Shown here: positions 42,835 through 49,369 of the stretch, piece after piece
Position numbering within the stretch: the stretch's first letter is position 1
How the letters are laid out: the number at the start of each line of letters is the position of its first letter
DNA from: an uncultured Prevotella sp.
GTDB lineage: Bacteria; Bacteroidota; Bacteroidia; Bacteroidales; Bacteroidaceae
Assembly (NCBI GenBank): GCA_944319935.1
Contig: CALUFM010000032.1
Location: forward strand, 1 to 55,303
Direction of reading: 5' to 3'
DNA length: 55,303 nt
Notes under the pieces: model-generated
Databases searched by the model: none
Told to the model about the DNA's origin: nothing
The model's input: the letters and a program-made list of their open reading frames with translations, nothing else
Made by a program: the position numbers and the translations under genes

Positions 42835-43257
42835 TCAGCCTTGCTGTTCGAGCATGGCGAGGGCCTTGTTCTCGGCGGCCTCCATGATTTCGCGTTCGCC
42901 CGGCCCTTTGTCGTTGATGCCGCAGAGGTGCAGCACGCCGTGTATGATGACGCGGTGCAGCTCGTCCATGTATTCCTTGCCAAGCTGCGCGGCGTTTGAG
43001 CTTACCGTGTCGAGCGAGATTACTATGTCTCCGTTGACGGTGTCGCCCTCGTCGTAGTCAAAGGTTATGATGTCTGTGTAATAGTCGTGGCCGAGGTATT
43101 CGCGGTTGACTTCGAGGATTTTCTCGTCGTTGACGAACATGTATCCCACTTCGCCCACCTTGCGGCCGTAGCTTGCCGCCACGGCCTTGATCCAGGCCGA
43201 CGTTTCGCGTCGCCTGATTTTCGGCATCTTCACGCCGTCAGTGTTGTATGTTATCAT
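42835..43257 (-). CDS. ybeY: Endoribonuclease YbeY (16S rRNA maturation)
   Basis: A 140-residue metal-dependent RNase for 16S rRNA 3'-end maturation and ribosome quality control. It shows VGYMFVNDEKILEVNREYLG, HDYYTDIITFDYDEGDTVNG, DIVISLDTVSSNAAQLGKEY and the zinc motif HGVLHLCGINDKGPGEREIM. The third histidine of the usual HGxLHLxGYDH is a lysine or glycine region here (GINDKG), as is common in Bacteroidetes members. The start at 43257 gives MITYNTDGVKMPK; the longer in-frame start at 43314 lies in an array-derived leader. It is last in the leftward ruvB-coaD-ybeY run. Confidence 0.9.
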   Translation of the reverse strand: MITYNTDGVKMPKIRRRETSAWIKAVAASYGRKVGEVGYMFVNDEKILEVNREYLGHDYYTDIITFDYDEGDTVNGDIVISLDTVSSNAAQLGKEYMDELHRVIIHGVLHLCGINDKGPGEREIMEAAENKALAMLEQQG

Positions 43258-43300
43258 TTTTCTTAGTTGAGTGTTTTGTTTCTTGATAGGATGGGGCATG

Positions 43301-43410
43301 GCTAATAAGGCCAAATAGGCCGAATAGGGCTAATAAGCCAAATAGGCCGAATAAGCCGAATAAGCCAAATAAGCCTAATAAGCCCAATGAGCCTAATAAG
43401 GCTAATTGGC
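43301..43410. repeat. Family 2 array between coaD and ybeY
   Basis: AATAAGGCC, AATAGGCCG, AATAAGCCA and AATAAGCCC units run in one direction for about 110 bases and then abut a family 3 array. Confidence 0.85.
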
Positions 43411-43503
43411 TCGTCTGCTGACAGCTCGTCACTTGTCTGCTCGTTACTTGTCTGCTTGTCCCTTGTCTGCTGACTGCTTGTCTGCTGACAGCTCGTCTGC
43501 TTT
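43411..43503. repeat. Family 3 array overlapping the coaD 3' end
   Basis: TCGTCTGCTGACAGCTCGTC and related 15-base units, as at 1-240. Bases 43444-43503 are translated as the C-terminus of CoaD. Confidence 0.85.
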
Positions 43504-43953
43504 TCTTGGCAGGAATTCGCTCACGTCGCGGCCGAAGTGGAGCAGTTCACGCACCATGCTCGACGACACGCTGGCGTGCCTCGGGTCGGCGTATAGCAGG
43601 ATGGTGTCCACGCCGCTGAGCTGGCGGTTGATGTCGGCCTGTTCGCGCTCATACTCAAAGTCCTTCAGGCTGCGCACGCCCTTTATTATGTATTGCGCGC
43701 CCTCGCGCCGGGCGAAGTCAACGGTCAGGTCGCTGAACGCCTTGACCTCCACGCGCGGCTCGCCGGCGTACAGCGCGGCGATGTCGGCCACGCGCTTGTC
43801 GGCGTTGTATAGGTAAGTCTTGCGCACGTTGACGCCCACGCCGATGACAATCCTGTCAAACAGGGGCAGGGCGCGGCGCACTATGTCGTCGTGGCCTATG
43901 GTGAAGGGGTCGAAGCTGCCCGTGAATATCGCTGTTTTCAATTCACAATTCAT
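43444..43953 (-). CDS. coaD: Pantetheine-phosphate adenylyltransferase
   Basis: A 169-residue enzyme for the fourth step of coenzyme A synthesis (4'-phosphopantetheine plus ATP to dephospho-CoA). The nucleotidyltransferase motif is FTGSFDPFTIGHDDIVRRAL, followed by VRSLKDFEYEREQADINRQL and the ISSxxVR-equivalent ASVSSSMVRELLHFG. The family normally ends near VSEFLP. Here a further 17 residues (KADELSADKQSADKGQADK) are translated from the family 3 array. The start codon lies in an AATTCAT heptamer array; ATG at 43953 or a TTG four codons on (nearer the usual start) are possible. Confidence 0.95.
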   Translation of the reverse strand: MNCELKTAIFTGSFDPFTIGHDDIVRRALPLFDRIVIGVGVNVRKTYLYNADKRVADIAALYAGEPRVEVKAFSDLTVDFARREGAQYIIKGVRSLKDFEYEREQADINRQLSGVDTILLYADPRHASVSSSMVRELLHFGRDVSEFLPRKADELSADKQSADKGQADK

Positions 43954-44059
43954 AATTCACAATTTACAATGCATAATTTACAATGCATAATTCATAATGC
44001 ACAATTCACAGTTTGCCGTCAGCATAATTATGCGTTGTGCATTATGAATTATGCATTGA
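43939..44059. repeat. Mirrored heptamer array between ruvB and coaD
   Basis: Seven-base units AATTCAC, AATTCAT, AATTTAC and AATGCAT. The last three units on the left (CAATGCATAATTCATAATGC) are repeated as an exact mirror image on the right (GCATTATGAATTATGCATTG) around a loop containing GTTTGCCGTCAGC. The right arm encodes the last residues of RuvB (SMHNS) and its stop; the left arm contains the coaD start codon. Confidence 0.9.
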
Positions 44060-45088
44060 AAAGAGGTCTGGCTCGGCCGTGTTGCTGCCGTACATCGTCC
44101 GGCCGAAGTGCTTGTAGGCAAGCTCGGTGGCCATGCGTCCGCGCGGCGTGCGCTTGATGAAGCCCTCCATGATGAGGTACGGCTCGTAGACTTCCTCCAC
44201 GGTGCCCGAGTCTTCGCCGATGGCCGTTGCTATGGTCGTTATGCCCACGGGGCCTCCGCGGAACTTGTCGATGATGGTCAGCAGTATTTTGTTGTCTATT
44301 TCGTCAAGTCCGTACTGGTCGATGTTCAGCGCGGTGAGGGCCACGCGGGCTATGGCCGTGTCGATGCGTCCCGTGCCCTTCACCTGGGCGAAGTCCCTCA
44401 CGCGGCGCAGCAGGGCGTTGGCGATTCGTGGCGTGCCCCGGCTGCGCCGGGCTATTTCTATGGCCGCGTCGTCGTCCATCGGCACTTTCAGTATGGAGGC
44501 CGAGCGGCGCAGTATTCTGGTCAGCGTCTCCGGTTCGTAGTATTCAAGGTGCAGGTTGATGCCGAAGCGCGCCCTCAGCGGGGCGGTCAACAGTCCGCTG
44601 CGGGTGGTCGCCCCCACGAGCGTGAAGGGGTTGAGGTCTATTTGTATTGAGCGCGCCGACGGCCCCTTGTCAATCATTATGTCGATGCGGTAGTCCTCCA
44701 TCGCCGAGTACAGGTATTCCTCCACGACGGGCGACAGGCGGTGTATTTCGTCGATGAACAGCACGTCGTTAGGTTCGAGCGAAGTCAGTATGCCCGCCAG
44801 GTCGCCCGGCTTGTCAAGCACCGGGCCGCTGGTCAGCTTGAAGCCCACGCCCAGCTCGTTGGCTATGATGTTGCTCAGGGTGGTCTTTCCCAGTCCGGGC
44901 GGGCCGTGCAGCAGGGTGTGGTCGAGCGGTTCGCCGCGGTATTTTGCCGCCTCCACGAACACCTCGAGGTTCTCCACCACCTTCTGTTGGCCGCTGAAGT
45001 CGCCGAAGCGCAGCGGTCGGAGGGCGTTCTCAAACTCCTTCTCCGCTGACGACATCGTGTTGTTGCGTATGTCGAAGTTGTTGTCCAT
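44042..45088 (-). CDS. ruvB: Holliday junction branch migration helicase RuvB
   Basis: A 348-residue AAA+ motor that drives branch migration with RuvA. Walker A is [14 protein letters not shown], Walker [15 protein letters not shown], sensor [21 protein letters not shown], and the C-terminal winged helix contains GVGI-type sequence [20 protein letters not shown] and [36 protein letters not shown] at 45088 is the start because a perfect promoter ends eight bases upstream; a longer reading frame from 45214 crosses it. The C-terminal SMHNS and stop come from the heptamer array. Confidence 0.97.
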   Translation of the reverse strand: MDNNFDIRNNTMSSAEKEFENALRPLRFGDFSGQQKVVENLEVFVEAAKYRGEPLDHTLLHGPPGLGKTTLSNIIANELGVGFKLTSGPVLDKPGDLAGILTSLEPNDVLFIDEIHRLSPVVEEYLYSAMEDYRIDIMIDKGPSARSIQIDLNPFTLVGATTRSGLLTAPLRARFGINLHLEYYEPETLTRILRRSASILKVPMDDDAAIEIARRSRGTPRIANALLRRVRDFAQVKGTGRIDTAIARVALTALNIDQYGLDEIDNKILLTIIDKFRGGPVGITTIATAIGEDSGTVEEVYEPYLIMEGFIKRTPRGRMATELAYKHFGRTMYGSNTAEPDLFSMHNS

Positions 45089-45096
45089 ATCAGGTG

Positions 45097-45127
45097 CAAA
45101 GATAGTGCAAACCGAGCGTAATGCAAA
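45097..45127 (-). promoter_or_regulatory. Promoter of ruvB
   Basis: On the minus strand TTTG (45127-45124), 19 bases, TATCTTTG (45104-45097): a perfect match. The box ends eight bases before the ATG, so the mRNA is predicted to be leaderless or to have only one or two leader bases. Confidence 0.85.
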
Positions 45128-45248
45128 ATAAAAGCACGTGTAACGGGCTTTTATTTTCATTTCCGAGGTGCAGCCTATTTTCTGTAAAGATAGTGCAAAC
45201 CGAGCGTAATGCAAAATAAAAGCACGTGTAACGGGCTTTTATTTTCAT
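45098..45248. repeat. 63-base direct repeat duplicating the ruvB promoter region
   Basis: Bases 45098-45160 and 45186-45248 are identical over 63 bases, 88 bases apart. Each contains the ruvB promoter, but the last base of the -7 box differs: TATCTTTG in the gene-proximal copy and TATCTTTA in the distal one. Confidence 0.92.
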
Positions 45249-45274
45249 GAATGTCCGCAAAGCTCCCATTCATT

Positions 45275-45320
45275 AGTAGTTAAAGGAGTTAAGGGAGTTA
45301 AAGGAGTTAAGGGACAATAG
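45275..45320. repeat. Single family 1 arm
   Basis: AGTAGTTAAAGGAGTTAAGG and GAGTTAAAGGAGTTAAGGGA end in ACAATAGCTTTG, the usual inner box, but no mirrored right arm follows. This may be a decayed element. Confidence 0.75.
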
Positions 45321-45346
45321 CTTTGTAGCTCAATGTTGTTTAACGT

Positions 45347-45622
45347 CAGTTCGGTATAAGGCTTTTTTGTTTGCAAATATTCCAAACCGCTTCTGTAGGG
45401 GCGGACCCGTGTGTCCGCCCTGCAAAATGCGGCATGGATGGCGGTGAAGGGCAGACCCGCGGGTCTGCCCCTACGCGCGGGTGCCTGGTGATTTGCCATG
45501 CTGGTTAACTGCGGCTGGCGGCAAACGGTCATGCCGTTCGCCGCCAAATGCGCCATGAAACACCGCGAATTGCGGCGCAAACGGCGGCCTTTCGCAACGT
45601 GTTGGCTGTCAGGCTGTTGCGC
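45347..45622. repeat. CAGTTCGG composite element, copy 3, plus GC-rich hairpin repeat
   Basis: CAGTTCGGTATAAGGCTT, CCAAACCGCTTCTGTAGGGG, the hairpin GGGCGGACCCGTGTGTCCGC(CC) at 45399-45420 and a perfect 22-base palindrome at 45449-45470 (GGGCAGACCCG and its mirror). At 45594-45622 a 29-base sequence repeats 20025-20053 with two changes. No gene is supported in this gap (45089-45723). Confidence 0.75.
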
Positions 45623-45661
45623 CGCTGCTTCGGGTCGGGATGAAAATCGGCGGCGTTTTCT

Positions 45662-45692
45662 TTTGCGTTGCGCCGAAAATGCAGTAACTTTG
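45662..45692 (+). promoter_or_regulatory. Promoter of the UroD-family gene
   Basis: TTTG at 45662-45665 and TAACTTTG at 45685-45692 with exactly 19 bases between. The leader is about 25 bases. Confidence 0.85.
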
Positions 45693-45723
45693 TTCCCATG
45701 CTGTCAAACTAAAACCTTGAAAG

Positions 45724-46740
45724 ATGAAGACTAACATGACTGAATGGGCGGCGCGGCTCGTGGCCGACCGCCGCGTGGCCGCCGTGCCAATAATGACCCA
45801 CCCGGGCATCGAGCTGACAGGCCGCACCGTGCTTGAGGCCGTGAGCGACGGCCGCGTGCATGCCGACGCCGTGAAGGCTCTCGCCGACAGGTATCCTTCG
45901 GCCGCCGCAACGGTGATAATGGACCTCACGGTCGAGGCCGAGGCCTTCGGGGCCGACATCGCCTTCGAGCGCGACGAGGTGCCGGCCGTGCGCGGACACC
46001 TGCTCTCATGTCCTGAAGACATCGAGAGCCTGCCCGTGCCTTCGCTGCGCGCGGGGCGTGTGCCGCAGTACATCAAGGCCTCGATGCTCGCCGCGCGCGA
46101 AATCACCGACCGCCCCGTGCTGGCCGGCTGCATAGGCCCGTTCTCGCTGGCCGGCCGCCTTTACGACATGTCTGAAATAATGATGCTCATCATCGAGCGG
46201 CCTGACGCGGCGCGCGCGCTGCTCGTGAAGTGCGCCGACTTCATCCTGAAATACTGCCTCGCGCTGAAGGAGGCCGGGGCTAACGGCGTGGTAATGGCCG
46301 AACCTGCCGCCGGACTGCTCTCTGACGACGACTGCCGCGAGTTCTCGTCGGTGTATGTCAAGAGGATAGTGGACGCCGTCCAGGACGACTTCTTCACCCT
46401 CGTGCTGCACAACTGCGGCAATACGGGGCAATGCACCCGCGCCATGGCCGCCACCGGAGCTGCCGCCTACCACTTCGGCAACAAGTGCGACATGGCCGAG
46501 GTGACGCGCGACGTGCCGCCCACGGCTCTCTCGATGGGCAACTTAGACCCCGTGTCGCTGTTCAAGGACGCCACGCCCGAGGCCATGCGCCGCGCCACGC
46601 GCGACCTCCTGGAGCGCATGGCCGGCTGTCCGAACTTCGTCATCTCAAGCGGATGCGACACGCCGCCTCACAGCCCTATGGCCAACGTCGAGGCATTTTT
46701 CGACGAGGTGGAGAGATGGAATGAGGAAGTTTTGAAGTAG
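45724..46740 (+). CDS. Uroporphyrinogen decarboxylase-family corrinoid methyltransferase (MtaA/CmuA-like)
   Basis: A 338-residue TIM-barrel protein of the UroD superfamily. It lacks the RxPxWxMRQAG start of true haem-pathway UroD. It has instead features of zinc methyltransferases acting with methylated corrinoid proteins: VAAVPIMTHPGIELTGRT, IMDLTVEAEAFGADIAF, LAGCIGPFSLAGRLYDMSEI, FFTLVLHNCGN (His-x-Cys zinc ligands) and NFVISSGCDTPPHSPMANVE (further Cys). It probably moves a methyl group between a corrinoid protein and a thiol or other acceptor. The following gene resembles the MetH reactivation domain, which supports B12 chemistry. Its stop codon lies in a family 1 arm. Acceptor unknown. 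Confidence 0.85.
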   Translation: MKTNMTEWAARLVADRRVAAVPIMTHPGIELTGRTVLEAVSDGRVHADAVKALADRYPSAAATVIMDLTVEAEAFGADIAFERDEVPAVRGHLLSCPEDIESLPVPSLRAGRVPQYIKASMLAAREITDRPVLAGCIGPFSLAGRLYDMSEIMMLIIERPDAARALLVKCADFILKYCLALKEAGANGVVMAEPAAGLLSDDDCREFSSVYVKRIVDAVQDDFFTLVLHNCGNTGQCTRAMAATGAAAYHFGNKCDMAEVTRDVPPTALSMGNLDPVSLFKDATPEAMRRATRDLLERMAGCPNFVISSGCDTPPHSPMANVEAFFDEVERWNEEVLK

Positions 46741-46905
46741 TTAGAGTAGTTAAAATGGTTTGAGTAGTTAAAGTAGTTAAAAGTAGTTATCGCTCACTGC
46801 GTTCGCTAAGTAGTTAAAGTCATTACCCTGTTGTTTTGTTATTCTTCACATACAAGGCATTTGACTTTAACTACTCTAACTACTTTTAACTACTTTAACT
46901 ACTAC
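46735..46905. repeat. Mirrored family 1 element, module only in the left arm
   Basis: GAAGTAGTTAGAGTAGTTAA, then TCGCTCACTGCGTTCGCTAA and GTAGTTAAAGTCATTACC. The right arm GACTTTAACTACTCTAACTA and CTTTTAACTACTTTAAC lacks the module. It lies between two genes that seem to belong to one operon. Confidence 0.85.
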
Positions 46906-46922
46906 ATAATTAAAAACAAACA

Positions 46923-47615
46923 ATGACCTTCGAAAACATAAACTACCATGACCTGCGCCTGTCTCTCGCCGATGTCTGCGAGCAGATGGGCTACGGCGAC
47001 GCCACGCCTGACGACGACGTGATGGCCGAGGTGCGCGCCGTGGGCGACATGGCGGCCGCCGTGGCGCGCCCGCGTTTCTGCTATATGCTCGCCGACGGCA
47101 CGCTCGACCTCGTGCGCGACACGCTCACCATCGGCGGCACCGAGCTGCACGTGGGGCGCATCATCAGCCGCCAACTGCGCGGCTCCGAGGCTTTCGCCCT
47201 GTTCGTGGCCACGGCCGGAGCAGAGTTTGAGGACTTGCAGATGCGCCTGAAAGACGATGACGACATGGTTCGCACGTTCATCGCCGACTCGTTCGGCTCA
47301 GTCATCGCCGAACGCACGGCCGACATCATGGAAGAATGCCTGCAAGGCGAACTCGACGGCCGCGGCTGGCGTCACACCAACCGCTTCAGTCCCGGCTACT
47401 GCGGCTGGCATGTGTCCGAGCAGCAGCGGCTCTTCCCGCTGTTCGGCGTGGAGCGTCCGTGCGGCGTCAGGTTGACCGAGTCGAGCCTGATGGTGCCCAT
47501 CAAGTCGGTGAGCGGCGTCATAGGGCTTGGCCCCGGGGTAAGGAAGCTTGAATATTCGTGCGGCCTTTGCGACTACAAAGACTGTTATAAGAGGAAACGT
47601 CCGGCAAGGAGTTAA
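46923..47615 (+). CDS. Vitamin B12-dependent methionine synthase activation domain-like protein
   Basis: A 230-residue stand-alone relative of the C-terminal activation domain of MetH, which binds S-adenosylmethionine and remethylates inactive cob(II)alamin. Diagnostic are HTNRFSPGYCGWHVSEQQRL, FPLFGVERPCGVRLTESSLM and VPIKSVSGVIGLGPGVRKLE. It ends with a Cys-rich tail, YSCGLCDYKDCYKRK, which might hold an Fe-S cluster as in other corrinoid reactivators. It is paired with the UroD-like methyltransferase upstream and probably serves the same corrinoid system. The last codon and stop (AGT TAA) belong to the array that follows. Confidence 0.85.
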   Translation: MTFENINYHDLRLSLADVCEQMGYGDATPDDDVMAEVRAVGDMAAAVARPRFCYMLADGTLDLVRDTLTIGGTELHVGRIISRQLRGSEAFALFVATAGAEFEDLQMRLKDDDDMVRTFIADSFGSVIAERTADIMEECLQGELDGRGWRHTNRFSPGYCGWHVSEQQRLFPLFGVERPCGVRLTESSLMVPIKSVSGVIGLGPGVRKLEYSCGLCDYKDCYKRKRPARS

Positions 47616-47728
47616 AGGAGTTAGGGGGAGTTAAAGGAGTTAAGGACAAATGCTTTGTTTTGAAGTAAACTTAGAAGAAAAACTATTGTCCTTAACTCCT
47701 TTAACTCCCCCTAACTCCTTTAACTCCC
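47608..47728. repeat. Mirrored family 1 element
   Basis: AGGAGTTAAAGGAGTTAGGG, GGAGTTAAAGGAGTTAAGGA and CAAATGCTTTG are mirrored by GTCCTTAACTCCTTTAACTC and CCCCTAACTCCTTTAACTCC. The unusual GGGGG variant occurs in both arms. It lies between converging genes. Confidence 0.9.
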
Positions 47729-47736
47729 CCAAAAAA

Positions 47737-48906
47737 CTAAAGTTCATTCTTCATCACGTCGGCCACTACGCCCTGATACTGCCGCTCTATGTCGAGATAA
47801 GTCTGCATGTTGCGGTACACGCCGTCGGCTTCGCTGTAATAGTCGGTCACTGACAGTTCGCCGTTGTCAACCGCCGTGCGCAGCAGCGAGAGCGTCTGGC
47901 GCATCAGGGGCAGGTCGTAGGCGTCGGCCGCGGCGCGTAGCTGGCGCATCTCGTCAACCAAGGCGCGTGTCGCGCTTTCCGCCTTTATGCGGGCTTCGGT
48001 CTGCTTCATCTGCGCCTCGGCGTGCCTGGCCTTGGCCGTCTTCACCTTGTTCTTGTTGGCGAACAGGGGTATTGAGCCGCCGATCAGGAAGCCGTGGCTG
48101 GCGTTGTCGCCCTCGGTGTTGCGGCGGTAGCCCACTTCTATTTTCGGTATCCATCCCTGCTTGTTCACCTTCACGTCCTGTTCGGCGGCGCGCACGGCGG
48201 CCTGAGCCGTCATCACCGTGCGGTCGGCGGTCACGGCGCGTTCGTACAGAGCCTCGTAGCTTTCCGCTGGAGCGGCCGGATATTCGGTCGTGGTGACTTC
48301 CGCCGCCACGCCTCCGTTGAGGGCTTGCAGGCCGCGCAATGCGGTCGTGCGCGCCGTCTCGGCCTGTACGAGTTCCGTCTCAAGGTTCATGCGCTCCATC
48401 TTTATTTTGTTCAGTTCAAGCGATGTGGCGTCGCCCTGCTCGTATTTCTCGGTGAAGGTGGCCAAGAGTTCGTCGGCGTTCTTGCGCCGTTCCTCGAGTA
48501 TGGCCTTCTGTTTGTTCAGGTGGATGAGGTCAAGGCAGAAGTTCTTGGCCTGCAGCAGTATGTCGCGCCGCGTCGTCTGGTATTCCATGTCGCGCACGTC
48601 GCCCTGCAGGCGGTTGGCCTTCTTGCGCGCGCCGTACAGTGTGGGGAAGTCGAACCCCTGGCTGACCACAAGCTCCGAGCTGGCTATGCCGCTCTCCTCC
48701 TTGTTGAAGAAGGGGCTGTATTCCACCGAAAGTCCTTCGAGGTTGTTCACTTGCTTCGCTTCAAGATGCGCCGCCTCGTTGCCTTTCTGGGCAGCTTTCA
48801 GTTCCATGTTGTTCTGTTCCACGCTGCGCAGCACGTCGTCTACAGTCTGCGCCGGGGCGGCTGTCGCTGCCAGCAACGCCGCGATGAATAATGCTGTATG
48901 TCTCAT
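47737..48906 (-). CDS. TolC-family outer membrane efflux protein
   Basis: A 389-residue outer-membrane channel subunit with signal peptide MRHTALFIAALLAATAAPA. Two long coiled-coil repeats are visible: VDDVLRSVEQNNMELKAAQK to LDLIHLNKQKAILEERRKNA, and YEALYERAVTADRTVMTAQA to RALVDEMRQLRAAADAYDLP. It is the last gene of the leftward efflux set and should complete a tripartite pump with the upstream RND transporter and adaptor. The gap to the transporter gene is filled by a nested array. Confidence 0.9.
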   Translation of the reverse strand: MRHTALFIAALLAATAAPAQTVDDVLRSVEQNNMELKAAQKGNEAAHLEAKQVNNLEGLSVEYSPFFNKEESGIASSELVVSQGFDFPTLYGARKKANRLQGDVRDMEYQTTRRDILLQAKNFCLDLIHLNKQKAILEERRKNADELLATFTEKYEQGDATSLELNKIKMERMNLETELVQAETARTTALRGLQALNGGVAAEVTTTEYPAAPAESYEALYERAVTADRTVMTAQAAVRAAEQDVKVNKQGWIPKIEVGYRRNTEGDNASHGFLIGGSIPLFANKNKVKTAKARHAEAQMKQTEARIKAESATRALVDEMRQLRAAADAYDLPLMRQTLSLLRTAVDNGELSVTDYYSEADGVYRNMQTYLDIERQYQGVVADVMKNEL

Positions 48907-48942
48907 GCTTAATTAACGTATTTAACTTTATTTTATTGTCCA

Positions 48943-49366
48943 GGAGGTTAAAGGAGATATTTTTAGTAGTTAAAGGAGATATTTTCAGTAGTTAAAGGAG
49001 TTAAAGTAGTTTTTCGCTTCGCTCAAGGAAACTTCGCTCACTGCGTTCGCTGAGGAGTTAAAGACAAATGTTTTGCTGCTGTTGGGCTGTTTCTTTTTTT
49101 CTTTTTAATTGTCAATTCCGCCGAAGGCGGCTTCTCGCTGGGAAGTTAAAGCCAAGTGCCTTGTTTACAGGCGTTTGGCGATATGTATCAAACGGTCATG
49201 TAAAAGAGCGTCTTTTGCAATGTGGTTTGCCACCTTTCGCAATGCGATATGCCTTGTATTGTAAACTAACTGCAAGCAATGCATTTGTCTTTAACTCCTC
49301 AGCGAGTGAAACGAGCGGTAACTACTTTAACTCCTTTAACTCCTTGAATAAATCTCCTTTAACTCC
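48943..49366. repeat. Large nested family 1 element
   Basis: Several arms are stacked: GGAGGTTAAAGGAGATATTT is repeated twice, then come two REP-like modules (TTCGCTTCGCTCAAGG and TTCGCTCACTGCGTTCGCTG) and GAGTTAAAGACAAATGTTTT. The right side has GCATTTGTCTTTAACTCCTC, AGCGAGTGAAACGAGCGG and AACTCCTTTAACTCC. An inner arm, GGAAGTTAAAGCCAAGTGCC, begins a second, unfinished element. No gene is seen in these 460 bases. Confidence 0.85.
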
Positions 49367-49369
49367 CGT

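Noticed and set aside
42835..43257. Inactive YbeY because the third zinc histidine is missing
   Set aside because: As I recall, Bacteroidetes YbeY proteins commonly vary at this position, so loss of activity cannot be claimed.
45089..45214. Longer N-terminus for RuvB
   Set aside because: It includes the duplicated promoter region; family length and promoter position favour 45088.
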